A stretch of DNA of 42,460 bases from contig BFEA01000422.1 of NCBI GenBank assembly GCA_003427395.1, positions 839,087 through 881,546 of the forward strand, read 5' to 3'. This document shows positions 25,871 to 35,071 of the stretch, one piece after another. The notes beneath the pieces are model-generated. The model was not told where the DNA came from. It worked only from the letters and a program-made list of their open reading frames with translations, and searched no databases. Each line of letters begins with the position of its first letter. The first letter of the stretch is position 1. Made by a program: the position numbers and the translations under genes. Source of the DNA: Chara braunii. Taxonomy: Eukaryota; Streptophyta; Charophyceae; Charales; Characeae.

Positions 25871-26380
25871 TGGAGGTGCCACAAAAACATTCAAAATTTT
25901 AAAATAAATAAAAATAAAAATAAAATAAAGTAGAAAAATGAGAAAGAGGTAGGGGGATAAGATAATGCAAACTTTTACAGAAAAGAGAAAATTTAAATCG
26001 AAGAAAAAGACAAAAAAACAAAAAAACAAAAAAAAATAAAGTTGGGGGTGATAGGGAATGAAAAGGTGATGAAGAATGAGAAAAATAGGTGAGAAAGAGA
26101 AAAAGATTGAAGGGGGAGGTGCGGGGATGATTGGGTTGTAGTTGGGGGTGGGAGAATGAGAGATAAAGTGATGAGAAGAGTGGAGAGAAGTGGAAGAGAT
26201 CAGTAGAAAATGGTGTGTGGGGAGGGGCAGGGAGAAAAAAATAGTGGAATATGAGTGAAGAGAGAGGTAAGAAGGGGGGAAGTAGTGGTAGAGGTAGAAT
26301 AGGTGATGAGATGGTGTAGGGGAGACAGAGAGGGGGGTGTGGGAGAGTAGGTTAATGGAGAGAGATGATACCAGACTCTT
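25871..26380 (+). other. Purine-rich and (AAAT)-rich intergenic stretch
   Basis: A- and G-rich simple sequence; frames on the opposite strand are Pro/Ser/Leu low-complexity artefacts. No gene. Confidence 0.7.
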
Positions 26381-26488
26381 GGTTGACCAAGAGCAACAAG
26401 GTCACCAAGATCCACTAGATCTTGGCCTCAAGATGCCGGCAAATTGCTGCCGCAACAGAAAAAAAGAAATAATAATAAAATAATCAAG

Positions 26489-26745
26489 GGTTGGCTAAGA
26501 TCTTGATCAGCCACCCTGATTGCACTGACGTGCAGCCCCCTAGCCAGGGCGTCTTCACTGGTGCCAAGGTGCTGCTGCAGCAGTAGGAGAAATAATCATC
26601 ATCATCATCATCATCTGGATGGGCTGAGATCTTGATCAGCCACCCCGAACTCCTTGTAGTGCAGCCCCATAGCCAAGGGGGTCTTCAAGGTCCTCAACAA
26701 GCTGCCACGTGGCACTGAAGATGGCCACGTGCATAGGCAGCAGCA
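26489..26745 (+). repeat. Tandem repeat, about 130-bp period
   Basis: Two units share GATCTTGATCAGCCACCC followed by GCAGCCCC and TAGCCA; a diverged third may start near 26390 (GATCTTGGCC). A (CAT)n run lies between the units at 26595-26614. Confidence 0.7.
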
Positions 26746-26759
26746 GCAACCACGATGCC

Positions 26760-26847
26760 CGGGGGGGGGGGGGGGGCAAATAGCAGCCTGCCCGCTGCTG
26801 CCCTGCTGGCCGCTGCTCCCCGCTTGCCGACGGGGGGGGCGGGGGGG
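26760..26847 (+). repeat. Poly-G tracts
   Basis: A 16-base G run at about 26761-26776 and two further G runs at 26830-26847. They could form G-quadruplexes or reflect assembly error. Confidence 0.8.
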
Positions 26848-26909
26848 TAAATAGCTTAGGTGAAACTGTTCAACACGAACGTCCTACACTAAAGAGGTAT
26901 GGACACAGT

Positions 26910-27008
26910 TTGGTCAGTGTGTTAAAGTACCGGCTACGCACGCGCATGGGCAGCAACTGCCTGGGTTCAAACCCTGCCAGTGTGTTATAATACTGGCTAC
27001 GCACGCGC
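26910..27008 (+). repeat. Direct repeat with a Pol III B-box-like motif
   Basis: CAGTGTGTTA(A/T)A(G/A)TAC(C/T)GGCTACGCACGCGC occurs twice with a 61-bp period. Between the copies is GGGTTCAAACCC, a good tRNA B box, and a weak A-box-like TGGTCAGTGTG lies upstream. A tRNA-derived SINE head is possible. Confidence 0.45.
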
Positions 27009-27045
27009 CACGTGCCCACGCTGGCCCGTTGCCCTGCCCCGCACT

Positions 27046-27515
27046 GGCTCCCGCCTTTTTGCAAAGTGCGGGAGCCCTCCCGGCCATGTCACGCAAGAGT
27101 AAGCCAAAACAAAACAAAGACAACTCGGGAACGACGCAAAATACCCTGCAAACCGCCGAAATGGGCGTGGTCGCGTCGTCCCCTCGCCGCTCTAGTCGGG
27201 TGCGACAACTGTACTTCCCAAGGTCCCCTACAACAGGATATGTTCCGGCGGGGCATAACTTGCCTTCCCTAAGGGGATGTCACCACCCTTCGGGAAGGTA
27301 AGTTGTGCCCCGCGCGAACCTATCCTGTCGTATGGGGCCGCGGAAAGTACAGTTGTCGCACCCGGTTAGAGCGGCGAAGGGACGACGCGACCTCACCCGT
27401 TTCGGCGGTTCGCAAGGTCTTTTGCGTCGTTCTCGAGTTATCTTTGTTTTGTTTTGGTTTACTCCTGCGTGACATGGTCGAGAGGGCTCCCGAACTTTGC
27501 AAAAAGGCGGGAGCC
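27046..27515. mobile_element. Large foldback element with a duplicated small reading frame
   Basis: Arms 27046-27269 and 27292-27515 are exactly equal in length (224 bp) and inverted, with about 85-90% match and no indels. The loop is only 22 bp. Both arms start with GGCTCCCGCCTTTTTGCAAA. Each carries, reading towards the loop, the same ATG-initiated frame: MSRKSKPKQNKDNSGTTQN on the + strand (from 27088) and MSRRSKPKQNKDNSRTTQK on the minus strand (from 27474). Both continue to SSRVRQLYFPR or SNRVRQLYFPR. The minus copy stops after TTG; the plus copy runs into the loop. The peptide is very basic and not recognised. The element resembles a foldback transposon that captured a gene start. Confidence 0.85.
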
Positions 27516-27589
27516 GATGCGCTCAACAGGTGGCGCTTTTGCCGGGGATAACGACTACTTACCGTTGTTCCTAGTGGAATGACACTCGG

Positions 27590-28260
27590 GTATTTTATTT
27601 TGTAATGGATCAATTGATCACATTTTGATTTTTGAAAAGTTAATTATATTTGATTTATTTCTCAATATTTTAAAACTTTATGAATTATGTGTTGATATTA
27701 TTCTGAAGATTATTTTGGTTATTTTCAATGTTTCAGTTGGATGTAAATTCTTAATGTCTTGATATTAATTGAGTTGTACTTTGTAATTAACTTATTCTCA
27801 ATTTATTCATCGACGTTACCTATAAATTTTAAGTTATATTATTGATAATTATTATATTTTATGTATAACAATTTAATCAGAAATTTTATTCTAAACTTAG
27901 AGGTATTCTTTCAGTTATAATTTTAGTAGATCGAATTTATTGCGCAAACTATTATGAGTCCGAAATATTTTGAAATGTTGTCAACTAAGGCGTTGACTTT
28001 CTTTTGATATTGTATTGCATATTTATTTAGTTATGCATCTAATATTGAAATGATATACATTTTTATCGATCAGTTTTCCCTGGACTTCCATTTATTTTGA
28101 GATTATTCACTTTTATGATGCATTTTTGTGATAAGAGTGCAACTGATCTACTGTTGAAGATTATTTAGCTTGGATCATTATGAAATTTCATATGAAAGCA
28201 TTTGTTGTAAAATGTATCTATGTTGTACTATGTCCTGATAAATTTATGATAGATTTGTGA
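27590..28260 (+). other. Strongly AT-rich segment
   Basis: About 670 bp with sharply lower GC than both sides and no open frame of note. It could be a relic of a separate inserted element. Confidence 0.7.
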
Positions 28261-29300
28261 GCTTCGTAGGTGGTAGTGAGGCTCACGCCGGAGCTATGCT
28301 CCTGGTCCATTGTGTTATGTCATCTTTCAATCCTATGTGGTTTAAGGGAAGAGAGACTACACTATCACTGAAAGGGAGGAAGGTGTTGAGATCTTCTTAG
28401 AATGCTGCATGTAAGGGTAGATAACTACCGTTTGTCATGAGGGGAGGAGTGACTACCTAACCTCGTGCCAGACATAGTTACCTTACCTCCATGATCGGGG
28501 CCTAGTCAACCTCAACCTCGACCATGCATAGGACTAATGAGGTTGAAAACAATAGAATCGGAGGGAACGTGGTGAAACTCGAATCTAAAGCGGGGTTTGA
28601 TGTAGAGATGTTTTCCTCATGTGGATTACACTACTCCTCGACGCATTTCACAAGGAGTTCGGAAGTAACGGACATGATAACTTATGTGGAATGGAATGAG
28701 AATCACAACTTGGTCGGGGAACTTTGGACGAATGATTTCTCTCATGAATAGTTAGTTCAGACTATGTCTAAACTACCAGGAGGTTGATTTTGAAAGACCC
28801 GTTAGGGGGGTTAATCCGGATTTTTTTGAAAAAATAGATGTATCAAATGAATGGGTTTTTGTTTTGGAACTAGTCGATGGGCTTCCGATACCATTCTGAG
28901 AGACAAATTTTGTTTTGAGTAGCCACCAGTGGGATGATGTCGGGATCATTCTGAAAAACTTTCGCTGAATTGAAGGCTTCAAGGGGCTAGACCTAGGTCC
29001 AAGTTTTGATATGGCTTGCCAGAGGCAAAATCTGGTATCATTCTATCCAGTTATGAGTTGTATTGATTTAAGGCTTATGGAGGCTAAATCCAGTTGTGTT
29101 TTTGTATAGTTGTAAATTGGGGGAAAAGTTTCGACTTAGTTCCGGACGATTGTATTGTTGTAAACTGGTGGAAAAATTCCGACTTAATTCCGGACGATTG
29201 TTGGAATTGTTGTGTATTGTGTTCGTTGCTTTCACATGGAAAGTCCATATGAATCCTGATCTTTTATTTCGATGGTGAACGACGACAACGTCGTTCAATG
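28261..29300 (+). other. Unassigned sequence, possibly internal part of a retroelement
   Basis: A 75-codon forward frame at 28524-28751 has no recognisable motif. Just before the 29315 repeat the sequence is GACGACAACGTCGTTCAATG followed by GGGTCCGGGAA, which could be a polypurine-like 3' end. No function is assigned. Confidence 0.35.
29110..29200 (+). repeat. Tandem duplication, 48-bp period
   Basis: Two copies of TTGTAAA(T/C)TGG followed by GGAAAA and GACTTA(G/A)TTCCGGACGATTG. Confidence 0.9.
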
Positions 29301-29314
29301 GGGTCCGGGAATGT

Positions 29315-29559
29315 TGTCGGGGCAAATACCCTGACAAGGGTATTTGGTGGGGATTTTAAACGTCGGACATTGTCCGACTTTTTTTTGTTGAATTGAAGGA
29401 CTTGATGAGAATGATGTTTGCCAAAAGCTCATTCAGACTAACCTATGACCAAGAGATTGAAACTTTATGAACTTTATTCCGGACACTGCTGACGTTCGAG
29501 AGTAATGGAAGTAAATAGCAGTGCTTCGCTTTTGTTGAGGCCCCAGAGGCACGCGAACA
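29315..29559 (+). repeat. Direct repeat 1 (5' LTR-like)
   Basis: It begins TGTCGGGGCAAATACC and ends GCGAACA. Near its start are two strong hairpins, CAAATACCCT/AGGGTATTTG and GTCGGAC/GTCCGAC. It is followed by TGGGAACG, which starts with the TGG expected of a tRNA primer site. Confidence 0.8.
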
Positions 29560-29785
29560 TGGGAACGTTAAAGCTAGATCTATTCTACCTAAAATAATAG
29601 CGTGCGACTGCTAAGCTGCGTGATTTAGAGACTAGCTAGGGTAAAAGTAACGACCGCACTGGGTATGGGACCGCGACGCAGAAGTAATAAGAAGCCTATA
29701 TATATATACATATTTTTTTCTTGGGCCGCGAGATTTGACTAAGTGTCGGGAGCCGAGAAACCGCTGTCACGAACTCCAAGGTTGG

Positions 29786-30120
29786 GTGGCCGCGGCGGTT
29801 GTTGATAAATAACCAGCCACAGAAAAGGGGGCGGGCAGGCAAAACCTGCCTAGCTATAGGTGGGCGGCCTATTGGGAAACGCCCTTCATATAGAAGGGTT
29901 GCCTTTATAATACTAGAAGAAGGAGCTAGCTTAATAGGTATCATACCAGACTTCCATCCTGTAGACACGGGGATCGAATCTGATTGCCCACTGAGCTAGC
30001 TCCTTTTGATGGAGCAGCCCTGCAAAATGAAACAGTTGGCGTGGTCGATTTCGACCGCAAGATCTTGAGATCAAACGACCGAGATCGGTCGTGCGTCGCG
30101 AGGAGATTAGCATCGCCTCT
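29786..30120 (+). ncRNA. Run of consecutive strong hairpins, structured RNA candidate
   Basis: Successive stems on the + strand are: GTGGC/GCCAC (29786-29820); GGCAGG/CCTGCC (29834-29850); CCCTTC/GAAGGG (29882-29898); AAGGAGCTAGCT/AGCTAGCTCCTT (29920-29931 with 29994-30005); GTGGTCG/CGACCGC (30041-30058); ACGACCG/CGGTCGT (30075-30092); and GAGG/CCTC (30100-30119). Such density in 330 bp is far above the surroundings and leads directly into the U6-like segment and ribozyme. Function is unknown; a circular or viroid-like RNA fold is one possibility. Confidence 0.55.
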
Positions 30121-30156
30121 GCACAAGGATGACACGCATAAATCTTGAAAAAATCC
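30097..30156 (+). ncRNA. U6 snRNA-like 3' segment
   Basis: AGGAGATTAGCATCGCC, CTGCACAAGGATGACACGCA and TAAATCTTGAAAAAATCC align with the central and 3' part of U6 (GAAGATTAGCA, CTGCGCAAGGATGACACGCA, AAATCGAGAAATGGTCC). The canonical 5' part and ACAGAGA box are not recognisable; a different hairpin (30075-30092) lies there. It is too diverged to be a working U6 and looks like a captured fragment. Confidence 0.72.
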
Positions 30157-30182
30157 GCCTTGATTAGCTTCCGAGGTCGAGG

Positions 30183-30234
30183 TTTGGTATGAGTCTGGCC
30201 ACTGACGAGTCCGAAAGGACGAAACTCTACCAGA
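30183..30234 (+). ncRNA. Hammerhead ribozyme, type III-like
   Basis: The catalytic core is complete. CTGACGA (30202-30208) is followed by stem II GTCC/GGAC with a GAAA tetraloop (30209-30220), then GAAA (30221-30224). Stem III pairs GAGT (30191-30194) with ACTC (30224-30227). Beyond a bulged T it extends with TTTGGTA (30183-30189) against TACCAGA (30228-30234). The predicted cleavage site is after C30195, preceded by GT, matching the GUC triplet. Stem I is only the palindrome TGGCCA (30196-30201), too short to close as a normal hairpin, so activity may need a dimer or may be lost. Plant retrozymes use type III hammerheads of this kind, usually inside the LTR. Confidence 0.85.
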
Positions 30235-30464
30235 AGACGTTGTCGTTTGAGTTGCGAAAGGGACGATTGCGATCTGCGAGTGTGAGGCGACATCATTCAC
30301 GTCTGCCATCCGGTGGACCTATTTTTATTGTCTTCACTGCGGTGTAGCGATGATAGTGTCACAGAACGACTGTCCAATCATCTACCACTCTTCCCATTGC
30401 CGGCCTCGCTTCACACTACAGTCCTTGTCTTCATCTACGTGGCAGTGAGACGTTAGGTTGACAC

Positions 30465-31400
30465 GTGATGCCGCCAAGGGGTGGCACGTGGAAGGGCAGG
30501 AGAGACAACATATCTCGTGATAGGGGGGATGAGCAAAAGGGTCGAGGGCACATGCCGAAATTGAAAACGCAGTGCATGGAAGATGTGGAGGAGGCGTTCG
30601 CCGATTATTTTCAGGGAGACGACGTGATGGTGGTGGATGCAAAAGGGACGGGAGAGACCATGCAATTGGGTTTCAGGAAAAATGGGGTACTCAGGGAACA
30701 ACTGGAGGCTTTCAAACACTGCAGCACCATGGCTGCTGGCGGCCCTTGGAGGGGTGTCGCCAAGAAAACCCAACTCGCAAGAGATTGTCATCGACAATGT
30801 AGATGTCCACATGCAAGCCGCACTTGCAGGTCAAGTGATGGCGAACGTCGCTCGGAGGACGCTTGTCTCGGTTGGTCGGGGCGGACGCTAAGACAAGGAA
30901 TCGATTGCCCAACTGCAGCCTTGCCAAGATTACCCTTCACAGCCTCAGACGACTACAGGGGCGCTAAGAACTCCGCCCGCCACAGTGGGCGGGGAGGGAG
31001 TGGTCACACGAGCGGCGGCTGGATAACTTCAAGCCAATGGCAGTGGTGCTGTGCAAGGAAGGGAAGAGTGCACCAGCAACAATGTCCGCCGCCGGGATGG
31101 GAGAAAATGGAAGGGGAGAGGGCGACGATGATGATGAGGAGCCGTTTACCAATTGGAGGACGAGGACAAACAGGAGGTCAAACTGAAGGAGAGGTCGAAG
31201 TTGTGGGTGAATTGCAAAGTGTTTTGTGGCAAGGCCCCGGGAATCGTCTGCAGGAGGCGTTGGTTGACTACATGGATTACTTTATCACCATCGCCAACTG
31301 AGACGATAGAGCTGAACCACCTCCCAGGCTAATCATGTCGCCCGATGATCTGTCGCGCTTCAAGATAGATGACCCTGCGTAGTGGGAACCGGCTTTGTAC
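30465..31400 (+). pseudogene. Decayed reading frame inside the LTR-like element
   Basis: One forward frame is open from an ATG at 30465 to 31301, but the protein-like parts change frame. KTQCMEDVEEAFADYFQGDD is in the first frame; EIVIDNVDVHMQAALAGQVM is in another (about 30780-30840). An acidic stretch DDDDEEPFTN and LEDEDKQEVKLKERSKLWVN follow in others (about 31110-31215). LQEALVDYMDYFITIAN returns to the first frame, then MSPDDLSRFKIDDPA lies in frame after a stop. I recognise no domain; a gag-like protein would fit the context only. Confidence 0.4.
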
Positions 31401-31433
31401 AAAGTGAGGAACTTGGATACAGTGGTGTTGCGC

Positions 31434-31677
31434 TGTCGGGACAAATACCTTGACAAGGGTATTTGTCGGGGATTTTAAACATCGGACGCTGTCCGACTCT
31501 TTCGGTGAATTAAAAGACTTGATGAGAATGACGTTTGCCAAAAGTTTATTCAGACTTGACCTATGACTGAGAGACTAAAAGTTTTCGAACTTTATTCCGG
31601 ACACGTGTGGCGTCCGGGAGTAACGAATGTGAATGGAAATGCTTCGCTTTTGTCGAAACTGCAAAAGTGTGCGAACA
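31434..31677 (+). repeat. Direct repeat 2 (3' LTR-like)
   Basis: Matches 29315-29559 over its full length with roughly 80% identity by eye, keeping CGCTTTTGT and the GCGAACA end. The divergence implies an old insertion or separate insertions. Confidence 0.8.
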
Positions 31678-31679
31678 TG

Positions 31680-32840
31680 GAATGCTTTTTCCCACGCTCG
31701 CTCTACACACGAATATGGTACTTATCAATTTTGAATTAGTTGTAACTGTTTCGGTGCCCTTTTTGCCTTTGAGTTGACGCCATGCATGCGAACCTCCCCT
31801 CCCCACTTCCCTCGCTACCTTCGACACTCTCTTCTTTGCGCTCAAGCTCCTTCTTTCTCTATAACCGTTTTCCATCTCTTCTTTGCCTCGCGCGCCGTTT
31901 CTCTTTCTTGATCGTCTGCATCTTGGTTTCACTTCGCGCTATCCCTTGCACTCTTCTTCTTCTCGCTCTAATCCTCGCGCCGAAATACTCTGTCGACTCC
32001 CTCTTTCTTCCGTCTAGCCAAGAAGACGCACTGTGTAAAAAGGAAATTCCTGATATACGACGATTCTGATTGGCCATGACTGGGCGTTGAAGGATCAACA
32101 TGGCTTTCGACGGGCGATTATCCCCGAACTTCCTCCTACCCCTCCCTACCTCAGTCCTAACCCTTTCTAGCGTCTATCTCCTTTTCCGTTCCACAAGCGC
32201 TCTCGAAAATCTCTCTCAACTTATCAACCAACTTCTGGGAAACAGTGGCTAGAGGGGTGTGTGTGAAGGGCGAGTCGAAGAATCGTGACGGGCTGACTTT
32301 AGTTTTGTCGGCTGTGCGCTGGATCGTTCGCCGGATTGTGGGATCCGGGCCAGACTGTGCAAAGACTAAGTTGGCGGGGTGACGATCGCTACGGTGGGGA
32401 TTGTCGGTGCTCATGAGAGGTTCGAATCGAGACGGTCGGGATCGTCAATGCTCATGAGAGGTTCGAATCGAGAGTTGAGTGAATGCATGGCCTGGGGCCA
32501 TGGTGGAATCTTATGGTGGAAGCGCCTCTCTTTTTTTGTCCTTCGAGCGTGAGTTTTGATCACTCGGCTTCTAAGACGGAATTTCCCTTGACAAGATTGC
32601 CGACCATTCTGTGATTGCTTTCTACTATTTCCTCCCCCCTGATCTGCGTCTATTCTCCCTCCCTCTCTCCTTCTGTTATGTTTGTTATAATGGATGGATT
32701 ATAGTAACTTCGTTTCTCTCACTTTGACGTGTGCATGCAGTGGGTCGTATTAGAGAGCTTGTTGTAACATGGTTGAGATGATGATTCGTTGATCACATGT
32801 AACATGATTGAGATGATGATTGGCTGATTACATGGATGAT
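31680..32840 (+). other. Intergenic; pyrimidine-rich stretch and short direct repeats
   Basis: 31790-32010 is C/T-rich. TGCTCATGAGAGGTTCGAATCGAGA occurs at 32408-32432 and 32449-32473 (41-bp period, each with a B-box-like GGTTCGAATC). TGTAACATG(G/A)TTGAGATGATGATT occurs twice at about 32764-32825. No gene is supported. Confidence 0.6.
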
Positions 32841-32849
32841 CTGACACAC

Positions 32850-32965
32850 ATTGGAATGAGTGTCTGAATTTGGACGTGTTCCACACAGAGATGCAGAAAA
32901 GCAGATCAATCACATTTTTCTGCACCTCGCCACAAACACGTCCAGATTCAGACACTCATTCCAAT
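32850..32965. repeat. 116-bp inverted repeat (long hairpin)
   Basis: ATTGGAATGAGTGTCTGAAT and the following 11 bases (32850-32880) match the inverted complement at 32935-32965 with one mismatch. Pairing continues less perfectly inward (GCAGAAAA against TTTTTCTGC) to a loop at about 32901-32914. It could be a small MITE or a miRNA-precursor-like hairpin. Confidence 0.85.
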
Positions 32966-32989
32966 CCTCTTTGCCAGTGGGATCTAGCC

Positions 32990-33686
32990 CTACGACTGTG
33001 AAACGGATGTCAACAAAACTTCCGGAGCAAGCACCCGGATCGCCACTCCCACGTCCGTCAAATCTTCATTATTCACTACAACAGACTGAAATGGACAACC
33101 AAACGATACTAACACAATGTGATCGTCACCCAATTCATCACACACCTGAGCAAATGGTCGTTGTTGCTGGACACATAGTGGACTAATTGGTGATGTTACT
33201 GTTGTAGATGTAATTGTCGATATTGCTCTTGTTGCCGCTGTTGATGTTGTTGATGTTGTAGATGTTGTTGATGCTGTCCATGTCACGCAATCGTGACCTT
33301 CATATGAGAGCAACTCACCTGATGGACCATCCACTTCTCTTCTTGCTATTAGAAGCCCGAACAACATATCTTTCACCTGCGCCAACATCCCAACACACTC
33401 GTGTAGGGCAGTCATCGTTTGTGCTTTGTCATTCATATCCAACTGTCGAAGAGATCTGCTCATATAGTTCCTCCTCCCACCCGTCATAGATCCCCTCTCC
33501 CTCCAACAAGATGTCATCTGGTAGGTTGCCAGATTCTTGACTCGGCAACGCATGCATTTCCTTCACCTGCTGTTTATACAAGGACACAATGAACAATGCA
33601 GAATCTGCCTGCACGGGCTGCAGGGCAGGAGGGGTTTCCCACAGCCCCCCATCAGGCATGGTCTCTGTGTCCATCTCTGCCGCCAT
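32990..33686 (-). CDS. Unrecognised protein-like reading frame with one frame change
   Basis: On the minus strand an ATG at 33686 in good context (AATAATGGCG) opens an acidic frame beginning MAAEMDTETMPDGG and reaching YDGWEEELYEQIS near 33450. The plausible continuation, RQLDMNDKAQTMTALHECVG followed by MLAQVKDMLFGLLIARREVD, is in a second frame that stays open to 32990. It contains a Thr/Ser microsatellite-coded stretch and then VCDELGDDHIVLVSFGCPFQ. A single frameshift (or sequencing error) would join them. No domain is recognised. It may be a decayed gene or the first exon of one; the poly(T) at 33709-33719 lies just upstream. Confidence 0.35.
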
Positions 33687-33708
33687 TATTGATGTCAGAA
33701 GCTAATAC

Positions 33709-34250
33709 TTTTTTTTTTTGGGACAAATGCTCCTGTGCCGGACCCGCCGGGATGGCGGTCCGACAGGATGGAGAAGAAGGGGTTGAGGAAGGAGGAAGTG
33801 GAGATGAAGCTGGAAGGGACAGCGCAACTCCGACGCAGACTCAACACCGCACGTACTACAAAAGTGCCAAAAATGAAAAATGACGAAAAACAGACAACAA
33901 TTGGGGTATACCCCCAACAGACTGACTGGACTGGACTGGACTGGCCTGGTACCGATAGTGGTACCGGGCGGGACGAGACTGGACTGAAACAGTGCACGAC
34001 CTGTGGGATCAGGCCACGGCCTGGTTCCACAGGCCGAACTGCCAAATAGCCAAATAGGCCCTGGCTGTAGGCCAGGGCATATGAAGGCCCGATGCACGAT
34101 CCTTAGACCTGTAATGGATCGCAAGAACCATAAACACGCTATCCGCAAAAGCAGCGGAACTCTGCAATGAAGAAAGTTGAGAAATCTACGATGCGGAGCA
34201 AACTCCATGCGGAGTCCAAGCGATGTAGCCTAAGCTACATAATGTCAAAT
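33709..34250 (-). mobile_element. Possible retroposon: poly(A)-ended, hairpin-rich segment
   Basis: On the minus strand the segment ends in an 11-A run (33719-33709). It contains several near-perfect stems: GGGGTATACCCC (33903-33914), GGTACC/GGTACC (33948-33965), CCTGTGG/CCACAGG (34000-34033) and CCCTGGC/GCCAGGG (34059-34077). A short ACTGG tandem lies at about 33926-33944. The 5' end is not defined and no target duplication is visible, so this is tentative. Confidence 0.35.
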
Positions 34251-35070
34251 GAAAAACAAATGTCTGGTATACATATCCTAACTAACAACAGAAAATGACA
34301 TGTAGCATGATACAATCCTAAAGTGGAGGCAATTGCCTCCGTGCTAAAAGGAAAAAGAGCAATATGGCACAAGATAGAGTCCTATCGCTGAACCACTAAG
34401 AGTGAGATGGTCTCAGAGGGGGTGAATGCAGCCTAATAATCGAAACTCCTAAGGGCAGTCACACATAAAGGTGGGATATGTCATCAGGCTCAAGGTGAGA
34501 GATTGGTAGCGAAACAAAACCAAGGACCCTAACAGATAGACCATCAGGGGGGGTTATGCTCGACAAAAGGATGACACCATGCAGGGTCGACCATGAAAAA
34601 AGGGGGAGCCTGGAATAGGGTGGAGATATGCCTAACTGAAGGCATGCAAGGGACGATACTAGGGTGATGAGGGCAGTGAGTGAGGGAAACATGCACACAA
34701 CTCACCGACTGGGGGAGGAGGGAGCTAGATCTGGGAGCAAGGAAGTCAAGATAACGCTACAGTCTCAATGCCTATGCGATACCAAGGGAGAACCCAACTG
34801 AAAGAGACCCAGCTAAGTGAGAACCATCATGCGACAGATGCAAGGAAATGCACAGGGTAGGGTGGTGGCGTGAAGTAGTCATGTCCAAAGTAGCTAAAGC
34901 CGATAAGATGGCTGAAGTCGAGAAGGCGACTGAAGTGGTCGATGACGTCGATGAAATACGAGTCGAGGTCGATGTCGAAGCAGAGCCGCAAAACGCCGAC
35001 ATCCTGAAGAAGAACCGATGATGGAGTACCTGATGGTGTGAGTCCGTGGGGAAAGATAGAGGATAAGAGT
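34251..35070 (-). other. Chromovirus 3' region, LTR not identified
   Basis: Downstream of the chromodomain stop there is no further long frame on the minus strand. I find neither a polypurine tract nor a sequence matching 41.6-42.4 kb here, so the 3' LTR is missing, diverged or displaced. Confidence 0.5.
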
Positions 35071-35071
35071 G

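Larger units (their letters stand above)
29315..31677 (+). mobile_element. LTR-like element with hammerhead ribozyme, 2.36 kb
   Basis: Direct repeats of 245 bp (29315-29559) and 244 bp (31434-31677) both begin TGTCGGG(G/A)CAAATACC and end GCGAACA, giving TGT...ACA termini; both are followed by TGG. The internal 1.87 kb holds a hairpin-rich segment, a U6-like segment, a hammerhead ribozyme and a broken reading frame, but no RT or integrase, so the element would be non-autonomous. I find no clear target-site duplication. Two independent solo repeats of one family flanking unrelated DNA is the alternative. Confidence 0.6.

Noticed and set aside
31782-32069. Small hydrophobic protein frame
   Set aside because: Pyrimidine-rich sequence gives Ser/Leu/Phe-rich translation without motifs; more likely non-coding.
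34881-35024. 47-codon plus-strand frame MSKVAKADKMAEVEKATEVV and onward
   Set aside because: It looks protein-like, but it lies in GTCGA-type low-complexity sequence antisense to the chromovirus 3' region, with no homology or promoter evidence.
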